The notes beneath the pieces are model-generated. The model saw nothing but the letters and a program-made list of their open reading frames with translations, was not told the origin of the DNA and did no database searches. Both the position numbers and the translations under genes were made by a program. A DNA stretch of 64,000 nucleotides from Philopedon plagiatum (lineage: Eukaryota; Arthropoda; Insecta; Coleoptera; Curculionidae), in assembly GCA_963971165.1 (NCBI GenBank), contig OZ020191.1, positions 19,959,160 through 20,023,159 of the forward strand, read 5' to 3'. Shown one piece after another: positions 12,285-26,700 of the stretch (position 1 is the stretch's first letter; each line of letters opens with the position of its first letter).

Positions 12285-13631
12285 TAGGGGTGTCAATCCC
12301 GGGATCCCGGAGTATAAACCAGACTCGAAAATCTCGGGATAAATTAATATTTTCGAGATTAATCTCGAAATGTTCTTCAGCGACACAGACAGCGATGTAG
12401 AAGACATTGAAGTTATGGTTAAGGTGGAAGTATTTTAAAAAAGTGACTTTTTCGAAGTAATCATTACCAATAATCGTGACCTCTGTGTGCTGGTGTCTAG
12501 AGTTAGATAAATAGTTTGAACATATAGAAAATCGCCAACTAAAAATAATATACTACAAAAGTATATCAAAAGTTATCGTGGGAAAGAGATAAAAGATATA
12601 TTATATTTCAAAAAGAGATGGAGCAGCTTACTTGACATGCTCGAGCGTTTTACACTACTAAGTAGAGAATTTCATAAAAAAAGATCTTTTTGATCTAAAC
12701 ATAACACCAATTTTGGATTTAGAAAGTGAGGTTCTCAAAGGCATTGTAAAAGTTCTCCAACCAATAAAAATTACAGTTGAAGCCCTATGCGGTCGCGATA
12801 TGGATTTATATAAAGCAGATGCGACATTAAAGTTCATGTTGAAGAAATTATCCAGAATTAAAACACCACTCAGTACGGAACTACAAGAAACTCATTGAGA
12901 AACAGGATTAAGCAACGTAGAACCATTTATTCTGACATTCTCTGTTATCTCAAAAATCACGACATTCTAAACTCTGAACATCTCCCTCATTAAATCTAAA
13001 TTGGAAACACTTTTAATCAGGCTAGACACAGACACCGAAAGTAAAACAGAAATCAGCGACGAAGATGATATTCCCATTGCAAAAATTCTGAGAGCAGAAG
13101 AGATAAACCATTCAACATTCAACGTCAAACTGCAAAAAACATTACTAAAATGTTTAGAGCCATTGCAGAAGCAAACCAGTAATAAGACCCGGATGTTCGC
13201 AATCCTTAATCAACAAATTGATTTATTGGCAAATGATGACAGTCGCGGACCTAACCTTCAAAAAGCCTTTGAATTCCTGCTGACCATTCAGCCCACAAGC
13301 ATAGAACTCGAGAGGTGTTTCTCTTCCGTAGGAGTTTTCTGTAACAAAATACGTTCTAGCCTGAAAGACCAAACGGACGCCCTGATATTTGTGAGTTTTT
13401 TTTTAAATAAGTATAAATTTATACATATTACATATATATGTTTTTTGTATTTAAAGTTGTTTAGGTTAAGGTGCTTTTTACTTTATTTGTATGTTTAAAC
13501 TTATTAAATAAAAATTTTAATATTTTAATCCCTTTAAAGTTTTTTCGGGAGTAATCCCGGGATGCCTGGATTTTACAAAAAAATCCAGACAATCCTAGTA
13601 TTAAGAAAACCAGTCGGGATGGACACCCCTA
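12285..13631 (+). mobile_element. hAT-family transposon, decayed
   Basis: Ends TAGGGGTGTCAATCCC (12285) and, inverted, GGGATGGACACCCCTA (13616-13631). Left and right subterminal parts repeat a TCCCGGGAT motif. No convincing 8-bp target duplication was found. It contains hAT transposase remains on the + strand: 12713-12898 and 13001-13498. About 1.35 kb is too short for a full autonomous hAT, so internal deletion is likely. Confidence 0.8.
12713..13498 (+). pseudogene. hAT transposase remnant
   Basis: The first part (12713-12898) reads LKGIVKVLQPIKITVEALCG. The second (about 12995-13480) ends with the hAT C-terminal dimerisation region: SIELERCFSSVGVFCNKIRS, then L, then KDQTDALIFVSFFLNKY. 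A stop at 12896 and a frame break separate them, and the N-terminal zinc finger is absent. Confidence 0.8.
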
Positions 13632-14034
13632 CTCCATTGGTGTAATTTTACATATACCTACATATTAGTAATATAAGGATAACAAAAATTTAATACAAAA
13701 GAGCACGCCACTGGTGTTGAAAGGGGCAGCCGCTAGGAATGTTGGACAGCGTTGCCATTTTTTCCGCTGTGTCTTAGTCGGATTCATTGCATGTTTTAAA
13801 CGGATGATTGATTTGTCGCGAAACGATTTTATGAATGAAGTGCTTTATCTATATCGATTTTAATGTCAATGTATAACACAAACATAGTTAACGGAAAGTT
13901 TAGGTAGATCTGTGATGCACTTGATTAATATGGCGAGCCGCCACTGTCTTGATGGTGGACTTAAGCATGGTAAACTGTAAGTAGGTACTGTTTTTGAGAC
14001 TGCCTACATTTTTAGAAATATCCTTCATAAAATT

Positions 14035-14230
14035 TTAGGTATATACTACATTTAATTCTGACCCGTGGCTTCGCGAGCTTAAAACACAGAAGATATGAAC
14101 CACGCGAGCGAAGTTGCGGGTAATAGCGTGTTATAGATAAACATAAATGTCGTAAAAATACTAACATCCCCTCTTCTAAAGCGGTTGATGCAATAAAACA
14201 AAGGCGATGCCGATGACGATTAGAAGCAAA
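14035..14230. repeat. GC-rich repeat-like segment upstream of tolloid
   Basis: ACCCGTGGCTTCGCGAGC and GCGAGCGAAGTTGCGGGT form an inverted pair about 45 bases apart. This type of 'CCGTGGCTTCGC' text is common in insect dispersed repeats. No gene is supported. Confidence 0.4.
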
Positions 14231-14399
14231 CATCTTGCGGCCCCATTAATAAACAAATCTGCTGATAATAAAGAATAAGTTTAAAAACAATAACTTGAGA
14301 ATACAGCGTGCGAACTCGACACAAAAATAGAAATAAATAACCACAGCGTTACATAGTTATCACAAAAACAAAAAGTCATTGGTTTTGCTATTAAATATC

Positions 14400-14545
14400 T
14401 AAAGTTGAGACATGTGTAAGTGATAAGAACTTTGTCAAAGACCTCAGATCAAAGAAACATGATCACTTAATAAACGTCGCGTTGTTTTCATTAAAAAACA
14501 TAGTGCTGTGATCGTCGATAAGACTGAGCCAAATTCGTAGTTAAA
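14400..14545 (+). promoter_or_regulatory. Probable tolloid 5' UTR and proximal promoter
   Basis: The sequence before the start codon has no in-frame ATG close by and is bordered upstream by GC-rich repeat-like DNA (14060-14230). I see no convincing TATA box or Inr, so the transcription start is not placed. Confidence 0.35.
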
Positions 14546-14768
14546 ATGCCGTGGAAAACTCTAGCTGTGTGGAAAATATTATCACTTGTTTTCACGATAA
14601 GTGTTTTTCGAAGTTTGTTTCTCGTAAAGTGTTCGGTTTTATTGGAAAATAGTGATGTAAGGACTAGTAAGAACTTGAAACAAAGCAAATTTACTGTTGA
14701 GGAACTGCTGAATATGGTTTTTCCTAAGAAGGTTTCCAGTGATGTTGATTTGGATCCGTGTAAAGCAG
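14546..14768 (+). CDS. tld: tolloid exon 1: start codon, signal peptide, start of propeptide
   Basis: Residues 1-74 plus one base. The ATG is preceded by AAA, a good insect start context, and is followed by a hydrophobic stretch (about residues 10-28) that reads as a signal peptide. The exon ends in LDPCKAG, a conserved tolloid propeptide motif (the cysteine can serve as the switch that holds the catalytic zinc), at the donor GTAAGA (14769). The open frame runs on to 14887 but this is intron read-through: exon 2 continues the conserved motif. Confidence 0.9.
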
Positions 14769-17700
14769 GTAAGAAAAACCCGAAGGAGTTAAAATATTTT
14801 TCTGAAAATGATTACGAGATAGTAATCAGAATAAACATTAAAAAAGAGACTAAGGCAGGTAACATACTAGAGAAATTAATTTCGTGAATCTCGTCGCATG
14901 AAACATGAAAATTGTTTAATCATCAAATACCTCCTGTATTTATATGATACGATGCAGAATGACGTTTCTGAAACAGCATTTGCCAAGTAAATGGTAGAAG
15001 TTTCCACCACAACAAAATCACATCATCTTCATCAGAAGACATTTTGCTAAACATTGAATGCAGAAAGGTAGAATATCAAATTTAATGTATACGTAATAAG
15101 TTTTACTAATACGCTTTGAACAACAAATTTTATTTCATGTACCTAATCTGTTTCACTTAGAAGTTTCACGAAATTAATTTCTCCAGTGTGTCATCCGCCT
15201 AAGAAAGCGTTGTGTTATTTTGTCCCATGTTTAGAGTACAGGATCTTTCCTTTACAACCGATATTTGGAGAGTAATTGATTGATTTTTGTCCAAATTTTT
15301 ACAATCCGTTGCCTATGCTTGGTTAAGCAGTTCTTGAGATTTTGGGTTCTAAAATTAGTAAAAATAATGTAGAGCAAATCATACTAGCCGTGAATTTCGC
15401 TGACTTTTCCTCATGTCTCAAGTTATAACACTTTCTTGACTGAAAAGGATAAAGGTTGACATTATACACGAATGCGTTAATTGGTTATATGTAGTCACTA
15501 AAATTGAGGGCTACTATGATTTACTAGTTACTATTTTTACAAATTGTACGATCTAAAATCTTAAAAACAGTTGATCCAAGCACAGGTAAACTATATATTT
15601 TTGATATCAGGGAAATGAGCTCTTTGAAAATGTAGGTCCATATCTACAGGGTATTCCATTTAAAAAATTTGGCAATTGCATTTTTCTAAGAAAGCGTTGT
15701 GTTATTTTGTCCCATGTTTAGAGTACAGGATCTTTCCTTTACAACCGATATTTGGAGAGTAATTGATTGATTTTTGTCCAAATTTTTACAATCCGTTGCC
15801 TATGCTTGGTTAAGCAGTTCTTGAGATTTTGGGTTCTAAAATTAGTAAAAATAATGTAGAGCAAATCATACTAGCCGTGAATTTCGCTGACTTGTCCTCA
15901 TGTCTCAAGTTATAACACTTTCTTGACTGAAAAGGATAAAGGTTGACATTATACACGAATGCGTTAATTGGTTATATGTAGTCACTAAAATTGAGGGCTA
16001 CTATGATTTACTAGTTACTATTTTTACAAATTGTACGATCTAAAATCTTAAAAACAGTTGATCCAAGCACAGGTAAACTATATATTTTTGATATCAGGGA
16101 AATGAGCTCTTTGAAAATGTAGGTCCATATCTACAGGGTATTCCATTTAAAAAATTTGGCAATTGCATTTTTCTAAGAAAGCGTTGTGTTATTTTGTCCC
16201 ATGTTTAGAGTACAGGATCTTTCCTTTACAACCGATATTTGGAGAGTAATTGATTGATTTTTGTCCAAATTTTTACAATCCGTTGCCTATGCTTGGTTAA
16301 GCAGTTCTTGAGATTTTGGGTTCTAAAATTAGTAAAAATAATGTAGAGCAAATCATACTAGCCGTGAATTTCGCTGACTTTTCCTCATGTCTCAAGTTAT
16401 AACACTTTCTTGACTGAAAAGGATAAAGGTTGACATTATACACGAATGCGTTAATTGGTTATATGTAGTCACTAAAATTGAGGGCTACTATGATTTACTA
16501 GTTACTATTTTTACAAATTGTACGATCTAAAATCTTAAAAACAGTTGATCCAAGCACAGGTAAACTATATATTTTTGATATCAGGGAAATGAGCTCTTTG
16601 AAAATGTAGGTCCATATCTACAGGGTATTCCATTTAAAAAATTTGGCAATTGCATTTTTCTCTTTTCAATGGATTATAAAAATTTGGACAAAAATCTAAA
16701 ACATTCAATTTTTTAATACTCTTTAGTTATCAGCTGTACGGGGTAGGTCAATATATGAGGAAAGGTCCTAAATTGGTGTTATTTCTGGCGCTACTGTTTT
16801 ACTTTTTATTATTTTTATTTTGCATTTAAATCATTTTTCAATTCAGGCAATTCCGAGTAACTTTAAGAGAAAAATATTAAAATGATGCATTTTTATCCAT
16901 AACTGTCCATTATTAAATAATTCACTTTGCGCAAAAATATCATAAGTCGAATTCATTAAGCAATATTCCAAATAATGTATGGTATGTTCTGATTTCTCAA
17001 ACTCAAACTCAAAAATGCTTTATTGTCCAAAGTAAACACTTATTAACAAAGCAGGTAAGATTAAACTACACTGAGCAATACTGAGCAACTATGTCATTCA
17101 AATATAGATAGTAACAAGTCAAAATAAATATGTATATAGTAGATACATAGAAATTGATATAATAGAGTATACACTAATAAAGAGATAAATCACGCATTAA
17201 AGCTCAGTAAAACAAAGAACATATAAGTAAAAATAAGAATACATTGAAAACAAAATACAAATAGGGCAATATTATTACTCAACAGTAAAAAATATATAAA
17301 AACAATGCAGAACTATAAAATCACCAATAATATAAAACAGCCATAGTAAATCAAACACAACATCAATCACAACAGAATATGACCAATTGTATTCCCCTTT
17401 TTAAACATTTTAAGGTGTTTTGCGTTTCTAGTAAAGAGTACCTAACTCTTGTCGGATTTTTTAAATGGATAGTTTTTCTGGGACACCAAGTATATTTTCC
17501 AAATACTTTATTAAGCTGTTCCGCTCATTGAGAAACAAATACTGATTTCGTTAAATGGTAATAATAAGAATCGCTAAATTTGTGACGAGGTATTTTGTTT
17601 TGTTTGGGTTACAATATTTGCTGCATTGATATACTATCGCAAAAAATAAATTCCCACTGCCCAATGCGTTACAATGCACTACCAAAGCTCACCGAATAGT

Positions 17701-20700
17701 ATTTTTACTCGATAAACTTTGGCACTACCACAGGCAATATAACTATAGCATTACCTATTAATTTGTGCTTGGATATTTCGGAGCTACAGTAAGCTAAGTT
17801 ATTTATATAAATGTAATTTTTTCTATTTGTCAATTATTTAAGGTCACCATTTTAGGAAAAATTTTGCATTGCTGGTATGGGATATAGGTCCCTAGTAGGT
17901 ATCTAAAAGATAAGGATGTTAAAGCTACACAATTTTTTCATGAACATTTTGAGTCAGTTTACGTTATAAAACCAGCCTTATTGTCAGAGTCTGGCTGGCG
18001 GGTCTACAGGATGATCCAAGAAGTTTCAGACAAATGTGATGTTTTTTATTAATAAGTTTATCGAAATGTAAGTATTAGGAGAGACTGGTGCACCTATACT
18101 TCAAACTAGATGTCAAGAAATATACCTTCGCGAAAAGAAGAAACACTATAGGTAAAATATTTATGTTCTATTCGGTTAAACCAGTCTTGTGTTTGGAAAC
18201 AGATATGCATACATAATTTTATCAAAAAGTAAAAAAAACTTTTGATCAAGAAAAAACCTCTTAATTATTTATTTAACATTTTCGGTCAAATTTTGATTCT
18301 GTCTCCCTAATCATTTAAAATTATACAGGAGTAAATTACTTAAACTAAATTACTGTTGCCCGAATTCTGGTTTAAAATGTAAACTGCATTCATAATTAAA
18401 TTCTATAACATATGTTATAATATAGATATTAGTTAAATTTGGCAATTTATAAAAAAAAATTGTAAGTAAGCAGATTAAATTCAGGACTCAATCCTTGTTA
18501 CATTTATACTTAACAACAAGGCTTTACTTGAGTGCTGGTTAGGCTACTGCTTGTGTTTGCTTGGGTTATATTATTCTATTAGTAATTTTGTTTTAACCCA
18601 GTGGCGTATCCAAGGGGGGGGGGGGGGGCAAAGGGGGCAATTGCCCCGCCAGAACAAAACCAGCTGATGAAAAACTTGCTTTGTCTTGTATAGTGCACAA
18701 AAGAAAAAAACAAACCTAATGTATTTAGCGTTTGTTTTTATAATATATTATTAGTAGACATTATTTTCCGTTTTGTTTGTTAATTTTATATTTTTAATAT
18801 ATTTTTTTGTTTGGCATTTAAATGGAGAAAGTGATCAACTTGCAAATTCTAAAATATCTAGAAAAACACAAAATCATTCATGACAGACCGTACGGGTTTC
18901 GTCACAAAAGATCCACAGCTGATCTCCTAAGCTTTGTCACACATAACTGGAACAAGTCTCTCGAATTTTATGGCGAATCTCAGATTGTTGCTCTTGATAT
19001 TTCCAAGGCCTTTGACCAAGTATGGCATGCCGCACTCCTCAACAAACTACCTTCTTACGGTCTTCCTAGACCTGGATCGGTAGCTTCCTCTCTAATCGGC
19101 GCATATCTGTTGTGGTTGACGGTCACTCATCTAACTTCCATCCTATCAATGCTGGCGTCCCCCGAGGTTCAGTCTTGGCACCAACCCTATTTCTTCTTCA
19201 CATTAATGACCTGCTCTCTTTAACTACCAACCCCATCCACAGTTATGCTGACGATAGTACTCTTCACTACAATATTCATTTTTCCAGACAAGTTTCGAAT
19301 CAAGAGTTGGATAATAGACGCAGATCCATGTACCTATCCCTTTCCCAAGATCTCCAATTAATTTTAGACTGGGGTGCCAAGAACCTTGTTCAATTCAACG
19401 CCTCCAAAACCCAGTCTTGCTCTTTGTCACGCAAAAAATCTGGCAACGCTTACCCCATCCACATGAATGGCCAGGCCCCACAAAACAATGAAACATTCGA
19501 TCTTGTCGGCGTCGCTTTTGAACATGATCTCAGCTGGCACAAACACATTACTTCAGTAGCCACATCGGCAGCTAAAAAGCTTGTTTTCTCTTTCGAGCCA
19601 GAAAATTCTTCTCCCCTGCCACCTTATACACTCCCTATGTTTTCCAAATAAGACCTAACCTAGAGTACTGCTCCCACATCTGGGGAGCGGCATCACCTTC
19701 GACACTTAACATCCTTGATTGTATCCAAAAGAGAGCCATTTGACTTATCAATGACCCAGCCCTCCCTTCTCTAGCTCATCGCCGCGGTGTTGGGGATTTA
19801 TCCCTTTTCTACCGCTACTTCCACGGCTTTTGCTCTGAACAACTAGCCGGTATTATTAATTCCCCCCTTGACTGTTCCTAACAGAACAACAAGAGGCACG
19901 TTGCGTATGCATCCCTTTACTGTCCAGCTACAAAAGCCTAGAACAGACCACTTCTCTCGCTCATACCTAGGGTATCCAGATTATGGAACAAATTGCCTGC
20001 AGATGTTTCCCTTCCCGTCCCAACCTCCAGTCCTTCAAATCCCGTGTCAATAGACTCAATTTCCCTTCCCTTCAGACGCCCACGGTACGTTAGTACTTAG
20101 ACTTGTAGTCTACGTGTGATGTCTTAGATAAAAAAAATATAAAAATAAAAGCATTTTGGTAAAATATCATGTCACTTATTTTTCCGTACCTGGAGTTTTT
20201 TTTACATTTTTTTAATAGGTCAAAAGGGCCATAAATTATTTCTGTAAAAATGACAATATATGCTCCCCCCCCTGTATTAGTCTGTAATTTTGGATTATAA
20301 ATATTATTTCCTCTAAAGACATCTTTATTATATTGACAAATACGTCATAGTTATCAAAGGTGTAATCAAATAAAAAAGTAAAATGCGACAGAAAAATTTT
20401 AATTTTAAAAGCGTAATTTAGAAATTTCAAATTTTTACTTGAAAATCTGGAATAAGAATTCTGAAATTTAAAGCAATTTTTTATTTAACGCTTTGCATTA
20501 AAATTTAAAAAAGGCAACATACTCTTAACCAAATTTTACGTTTTTGTATTCTTTGCATACCCTGTACAAAAAAACACATTTTTTTGCATCGTGGATTTTA
20601 TTTTTAAAGCAAGAAAAAACTTTTATAAAGGACGACCTTCTTTCCTATCTTTTACTTTTTGGTCTATTTGTCCTCTTGTGTACCACAGCCGTGGACACAC

Positions 20701-23700
20701 TATATAAAAGCCCTGCATATGACAAGAAAGTAACCGTTTTAAAGCAGTAATCAAGAATAATAATCTCATCTGCCAAAAAACTCGTCTAGGTGCTCTAATA
20801 TGTTTCACTTTAAAAGCTTGGGCAACAAAAAGGGTTATAAACGGCTTAAATTGCCCATGAAAAAGGGATCACGACTGTCCTAATTTCACGCCGAATTACC
20901 ATCTCAATAAGAGAATACGTTTTTCTGTCCCAGTGTAAATTTTAGGCCACTTGAAAGAGGTTAAATAATGATGAAATCGTGATCAAATTATGTTGTTTAA
21001 AATTGTTTTGTCATCTTATTAATAATTTTTCTATTTTATTGTGATATTTCACATTGTGTTAAAAAATATTAAAGCGTTTCAACCCTTTTCAAAAAATCCA
21101 TTAAATTTTTTTAATCTGAGACAGCCCACGTAGACTTCAAGCCTAAGCACTAACGTACTCAATCATACTCAGAGCTCAATCATACTCATGGATAGAGTCC
21201 TATTTGGAATCTAGGATGGCCCATAGGCGTTTCTAGGTGGGGGCTTGGGGGCTAAGCCCCCCCCAAGTCTCGAATTAGTCACCCCAAATCCAACTGAGCC
21301 AACCAGGGAGTCAAGCCCCCCAAATATGTAAACCGGGGGCTTAAGCCCCCCCAAAAATAGAGGTCTAGAACCGCCTATGCCCAGCCAGTGGTCGTTGGGG
21401 GGGTTAGAGTGGACGTAAGGGGCTGCTAGACGGGTGTACCGCAGGGGCCAACCCTGGGACCCCTTCTGTTTTTGGTCTATATAAATGACCTAGAAACTTT
21501 TTGTCAGTCAGCTGTTGGCTCAGTGATATATGCCGATGATACCACCCTACTAGTCAGTGCAATGACTAGAAGCAGACAACTAGAACTAAGCCAAGCAGCA
21601 ATAAACGAGATAAATCTTTGGTGTGAAAAAATTACCTACAGCTCAATGGGCAAAAAACAAATTTTGTAGATTTCTGTACAGAGAATACCATAGTTGATCA
21701 AAGCTGGCTTTTAAAACTTAACCAGACCTCTATTGCTCAGGTCAATTGTACAAAAGTTCTAGGACTGTACATTGACAGTAAACTTACTTGGCAAGTACAC
21801 CTAGGCCATCTAAGAAGTAAATTAAGCTCATATTGCTTTTTAATTAGACAATTAAAGTATACTGTCACAATAGATGTGCTTAAACTGGCATACTATAGTC
21901 TCGTACAAGCGAGCCTGTCGTATGACCTCGTCTTCTGGGGCGCAGCAAGTAGTTTTGATGACGTGTTTGTAATTCAAAAAAAGATAGTTCGGATTATGGC
22001 GGGTCTCTCCTTCGGAGACCACTGTAGACCGGCTTTCGTACACTAAGACTTTTAACACTACCCAGTCTACATATTTACCACCTTGCTCTATATACCAGGG
22101 AAAATCTCTTTAATTTAAAAAAGAATTTAGACTTTCACAACTATGAAACGCGAAATATGTCTATTTTAACAGTCCCTTATAACCGTCTCAAGCTGTCACA
22201 GGGCAATGGGTATCAAGATTTATAACAAACTTAGTCCTGAGATAAAGACTAGTCATCAGTCAATAAAAATATTTAAGAATAAGCTAAAAAACCTCCTTAT
22301 AAATGCAGCGTACTACCCCACAACGGAATTCTTTGAGTGACTAGATCTGGTTAACTGTTTTTCTATTTGTCTAAAATCAGTATGTTCTTTACGTACTTTT
22401 AAAAACCTTTTTTACATGTATATGTTTGATGAACTGATAAATGTAATGTACGACACATATTATTAGTAATATATTCATATTTGATTTGATTTATACCGTG
22501 AAGGGAAATAGAATCTATTGACACGGGATTTGAAGGGCTAGAGGTAGGGAGGGGAAGGAAACATTTGCAGGCGGTCCGTTCCATAATCTGGAGACCCGCT
22601 GTATGAATGAGCGAGAGAAGTGGGATGTTCTAGGCTTTTATAGCAGTACAGTAAAGGGATGCGTCTCTTGTTGTTCTGTTAGGAACAGTCAAGGGAGGAA
22701 TTATAGCAGCTAGTTCATCAGAGCAAAATCCGTGGAAGTATCGGTAGAAAAAGGATAAATCCCCAACAGCGCGGCAATGAACGAGAGAGGGGAGTTACTA
22801 GTTATACTCTACACTGAAAAAATCGTTTGGACTTTTTTTCACACAAAATTGTTGCAAAGTCTTTGTAGAGCAATTTACTCTAATTGGATTATTAGTAACA
22901 ACAGTCTTTATACATTTTCATACACTTGTAGCAAATTTTGCTACAAATTGGTCTTGAACGTTTTTGAGAACAAATTGTTGGAAAAAGGTACACAATTGTA
23001 GTGAAATGTCCCACAATGTCTTTTCAGTGTAGGTTAGGTCTTATTTGGGAAACAGAGAGTCTGTAAGTTGGAAGGGGAGAAGCATTTTCTGGTTCGAAAG
23101 CGAAAACCAAGCTTTTTGGCTGCTGATGTGGCTATTGAAGTAATGTATTTGTGCCAGCTGAGATCACGCTCGAAAGCAATGCCAATAGATCGAAGGTTTC
23201 ATTGTTCTGTAGGGCTTGGTTATTCATGTGAATGGGGTAAGTGTTTCCGGATTTTTTGCGTGACAGGGAGCAAGACTGAGTTTTGGAGGCGTTGAACTGA
23301 ACAATGTTCTTGGCACCCCAGTCTAGGAAGAATTGAAGATCTTGGGAAAGGTATAGGTGCATTGATCTGCGTCTATTATACAGCTCTTGATTCGAGACTT
23401 ATCTGGAGAAATGAATGTTGGAGTGAAGAGTACTATCGACAGCGTAACTGCAGATGGGATTGGTAGTTGACGAGGGCAAGTCATTAATGTGAAGAAGGAA
23501 TAGGGTTGGTGCCAGGACTGAACCTTGGGGTACACCAGCACTGATAGGATGGAAGTTAGATGAGTATCTGTCCACCATAACAGATATGCGCCGATTAGAG
23601 GGAAAGCTACCGATCCAGGTATTTATAGTTTGGGAAGAAGACCGTATGAAGGTAGTTTGTTGAGGAGTGCGGCATGCCATACTTGAACAAACGCCTTGGA

Positions 23701-26700
23701 AATATCAAGAGCAACAATCTGGGATTCGCCATGAAATTCAAGAGACTTGTTCGAGTTATGTGTGGCGAAGGTAAGAAGATCAGCTGTGGATTTTTGGTGA
23801 CCAAATGATATAAATAATGGCATTAAAAAATTAACGAAGATTTATGCCCTTTTCCTCATAAGCTTGCAAAAAAAGTCAGATATAAATTTATAGCGCAAAA
23901 CTTAGCTACCTTATAGTTACATTTGTAAATTTCAATTCCTCATTGCCAAATTAGACCTTTAGTAATAGAACATCTGACCGTTAATTCTCTGCGCTGTTTT
24001 TTGACGAATTTTGTTTTCGGAAAATTTCTTGTTCGAAAAATTATGTAGGTAGGTATTTTTTAAAAATAAATTTGAAAAATTATTGTTCGAGAAATTCTGC
24101 CTTTAAAAAATTTTGCTCAGGTGCATGCGAAAAAAAATCCATACATATCCTTTATTTGGAGTTAGGCTACCCAAAGTACCAAATTTGAATACGATTGCAC
24201 ATCTGAAAGTTTAAATTGCCAATAGCTGTACATATCCAGTAATGGACACACCTAAAAAAGGAATAACTATCTAACCAAGAGTATTTACCAATAGTTTATT
24301 TTATTTTATGGGTATATTATTTACTTTGACGCGTCCGTTACAGTATTTTGTAAATTATTTTTACATATGGCCAATAAAAAGTTTGCGTTTGAAGAGGTCT
24401 TAGTTATACAAATTTGGGATAGGCACAAATTAGGACACAATATTGTATGAAAAGACGTTCAGTTAAATGCTGTGTTTTACAAAAATTACTTTTTTTCTAT
24501 GGATTTTCTGATGCAGCTGTATAAATTTTTCAAAGTCATGTCACCGTTCAAAGTAAAGAAATGCTGCTTTAATTTATGTTATTGCAAGGTTAGACCTTTA
24601 ACAGTTTCTTTTGATGTTCTTTATTGATGTAAACATGTAATTGCATAGTAATAAATCTTATTGAGCTGTTTATGATGTTGATTTTATTAGGACAATAACC
24701 CTGGGAAAGTGATATTTCTTCTTCAGTATCCTTATTTTTGTAATTCTCAATTATTTATGTAGGTATTATTTATTCGGAAAGATATTGATACTGAATTAGA
24801 GTGGCAACCGGCAAGTATCGGTACTCCTGCATGCCTTGCAAGACGGGTGGTGTAGTAAATTATTTTAAAATTAACTTTTAAAAAGAGTAATCAGCTTCCA
24901 TCCCTACAATTTTGATTTTTTAACATTGCTGTTGCTCAGTTATTTGCTATACAGCGTGTCCAGAAACCATCTTAACAAATGGTAAAAAAAGTTATTTTTG
25001 ACTTTGCGGAAAAAAGTTATTCTTCATAAAAAGTTCTGCTTGCTGAGAAAATAACACTCAAATTAAAAATTTTGACCCAACACATACGGGGTGTTAAAAA
25101 AAGTTAAAACGATAAATACCGTAGAAGGAAAACTATCTTTAATTCTAATTGCAAAGTACAATAACCAATAACGTAGGAAAGTGTCGTCCAGAGCTGAAAA
25201 GTGATCGAATATGAAATTTGACAAAATAACTTTATGATCATTTCATAAGTACCTGTGAATTTTTTAACGAAGTGTTTTGAAATATATACGTTTTTTAAAT
25301 AACATATTACCAAAATAAACAACAATAACATTTTATGAAATACTACACTAAGCTTTAACATGACCAGCGTTTCTTTCCATACAAACTATTGTACTTTGTG
25401 AAAATTCCGCCACTGCATTTCTAACCATCTAAGGAGAAATTTCTTGGGCACATTCTCTGATAATGGGCTTATCCAGCTATTTTCTTTATTTCATAATACA
25501 AAAACGGTCCCTTCAAAAAGCTTATCCCAAAAGATTAGACTTTTTTCTGATCGAATTTACTCTCAAAATAGCGGTCAAACATCGCTAATTCTAAAACGGA
25601 CGATGGCGTCTGGTGACGTAGGCCCACGATGAGCGACCCAAATTTAGGAAACATCTTAAGCGTTGGCACCGCTGCAAATATTTTGCGATTAACTTTGCCA
25701 ATATGACACTTGTCAAAAACCTTATCCCCCTTAGGGGATCATAGCGGTGTTGCCGTATCCCTAATTGAATTTATCTCATTGCCTGTTACATTCAGCTGTT
25801 TTTTGTGGGATGACGTCAAGCTGGAAACTGAATGTTTTGAATTTGTCGGATGTTAAACCTTGATCACAGTCAGATTCTCCAACGCTAGTCCGGTCTAATT
25901 TGACAACCAAAAGTTTTAAACTGACAAGTGTAAGAATAAGACAACTAATTTTTATACTATAAATTTAATTCTGAGCTTTTTCGCAAATTTATAAAGAAAA
26001 GGGCAAGGTCCTTTCGACCATAATAGGACTACAGCATTACAGCAACTCCTTCCAAGATGAAAATCATTTAGAAACCAAGCAAATCGCTGAATATAACAAT
26101 AATTCATACTATAATACTCTGTTCGCCTATTCTTCATTTTTCTCAAAAACTTTATGTGCTAAGAAGATCTTACGGCCAGACTCGTAATCAGAGACAAGGA
26201 ATCTACCAGGAATAGCATCCAAATCTCTTAAGAGCGAAAACGAATCGAAATTTGTTAAGGGAGAATAAGTTAATTTAGGCAAATGAATAACAGGTAGGAA
26301 ACTAAGCTAACAGAATAGAAGGTGGAAGTACAGCCCAGGGTTGCGGGCTGCCTGATCTTGTTTTGGACAGCCTTGAGTTAGGGTTGGACGAGTGTTTTGG
26401 CTGTAATTGTTAATAAGTGGCCATTAAAAACGTGTGCTTTCCTCTACTATTTCTGCGAGTTCTAGAAGGAAGATGTTGAGATAAAACGGTAATGCTGGAC
26501 ATGACTTATATAATCAAAATTTATTTTACTCTCCATAGGGGATTCAAAAATGTAGGATAAAAATGACAATATTGGTTTGATCCCCGTCTAGCAACTTACA
26601 AATTAAGTTTTTTTTTAACATTTCTTTTGTGCCCTTTTTTTGCCCGTGGCTCAAGTTTTATACCTGTCAAAGCCCTACAACTATAAAAGCAGCAATAAAC

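Noticed and set aside
14769..14887. Open extension of tolloid exon 1
   Set aside because: A consensus donor at 14769 and the conserved continuation in exon 2 show it is intron.
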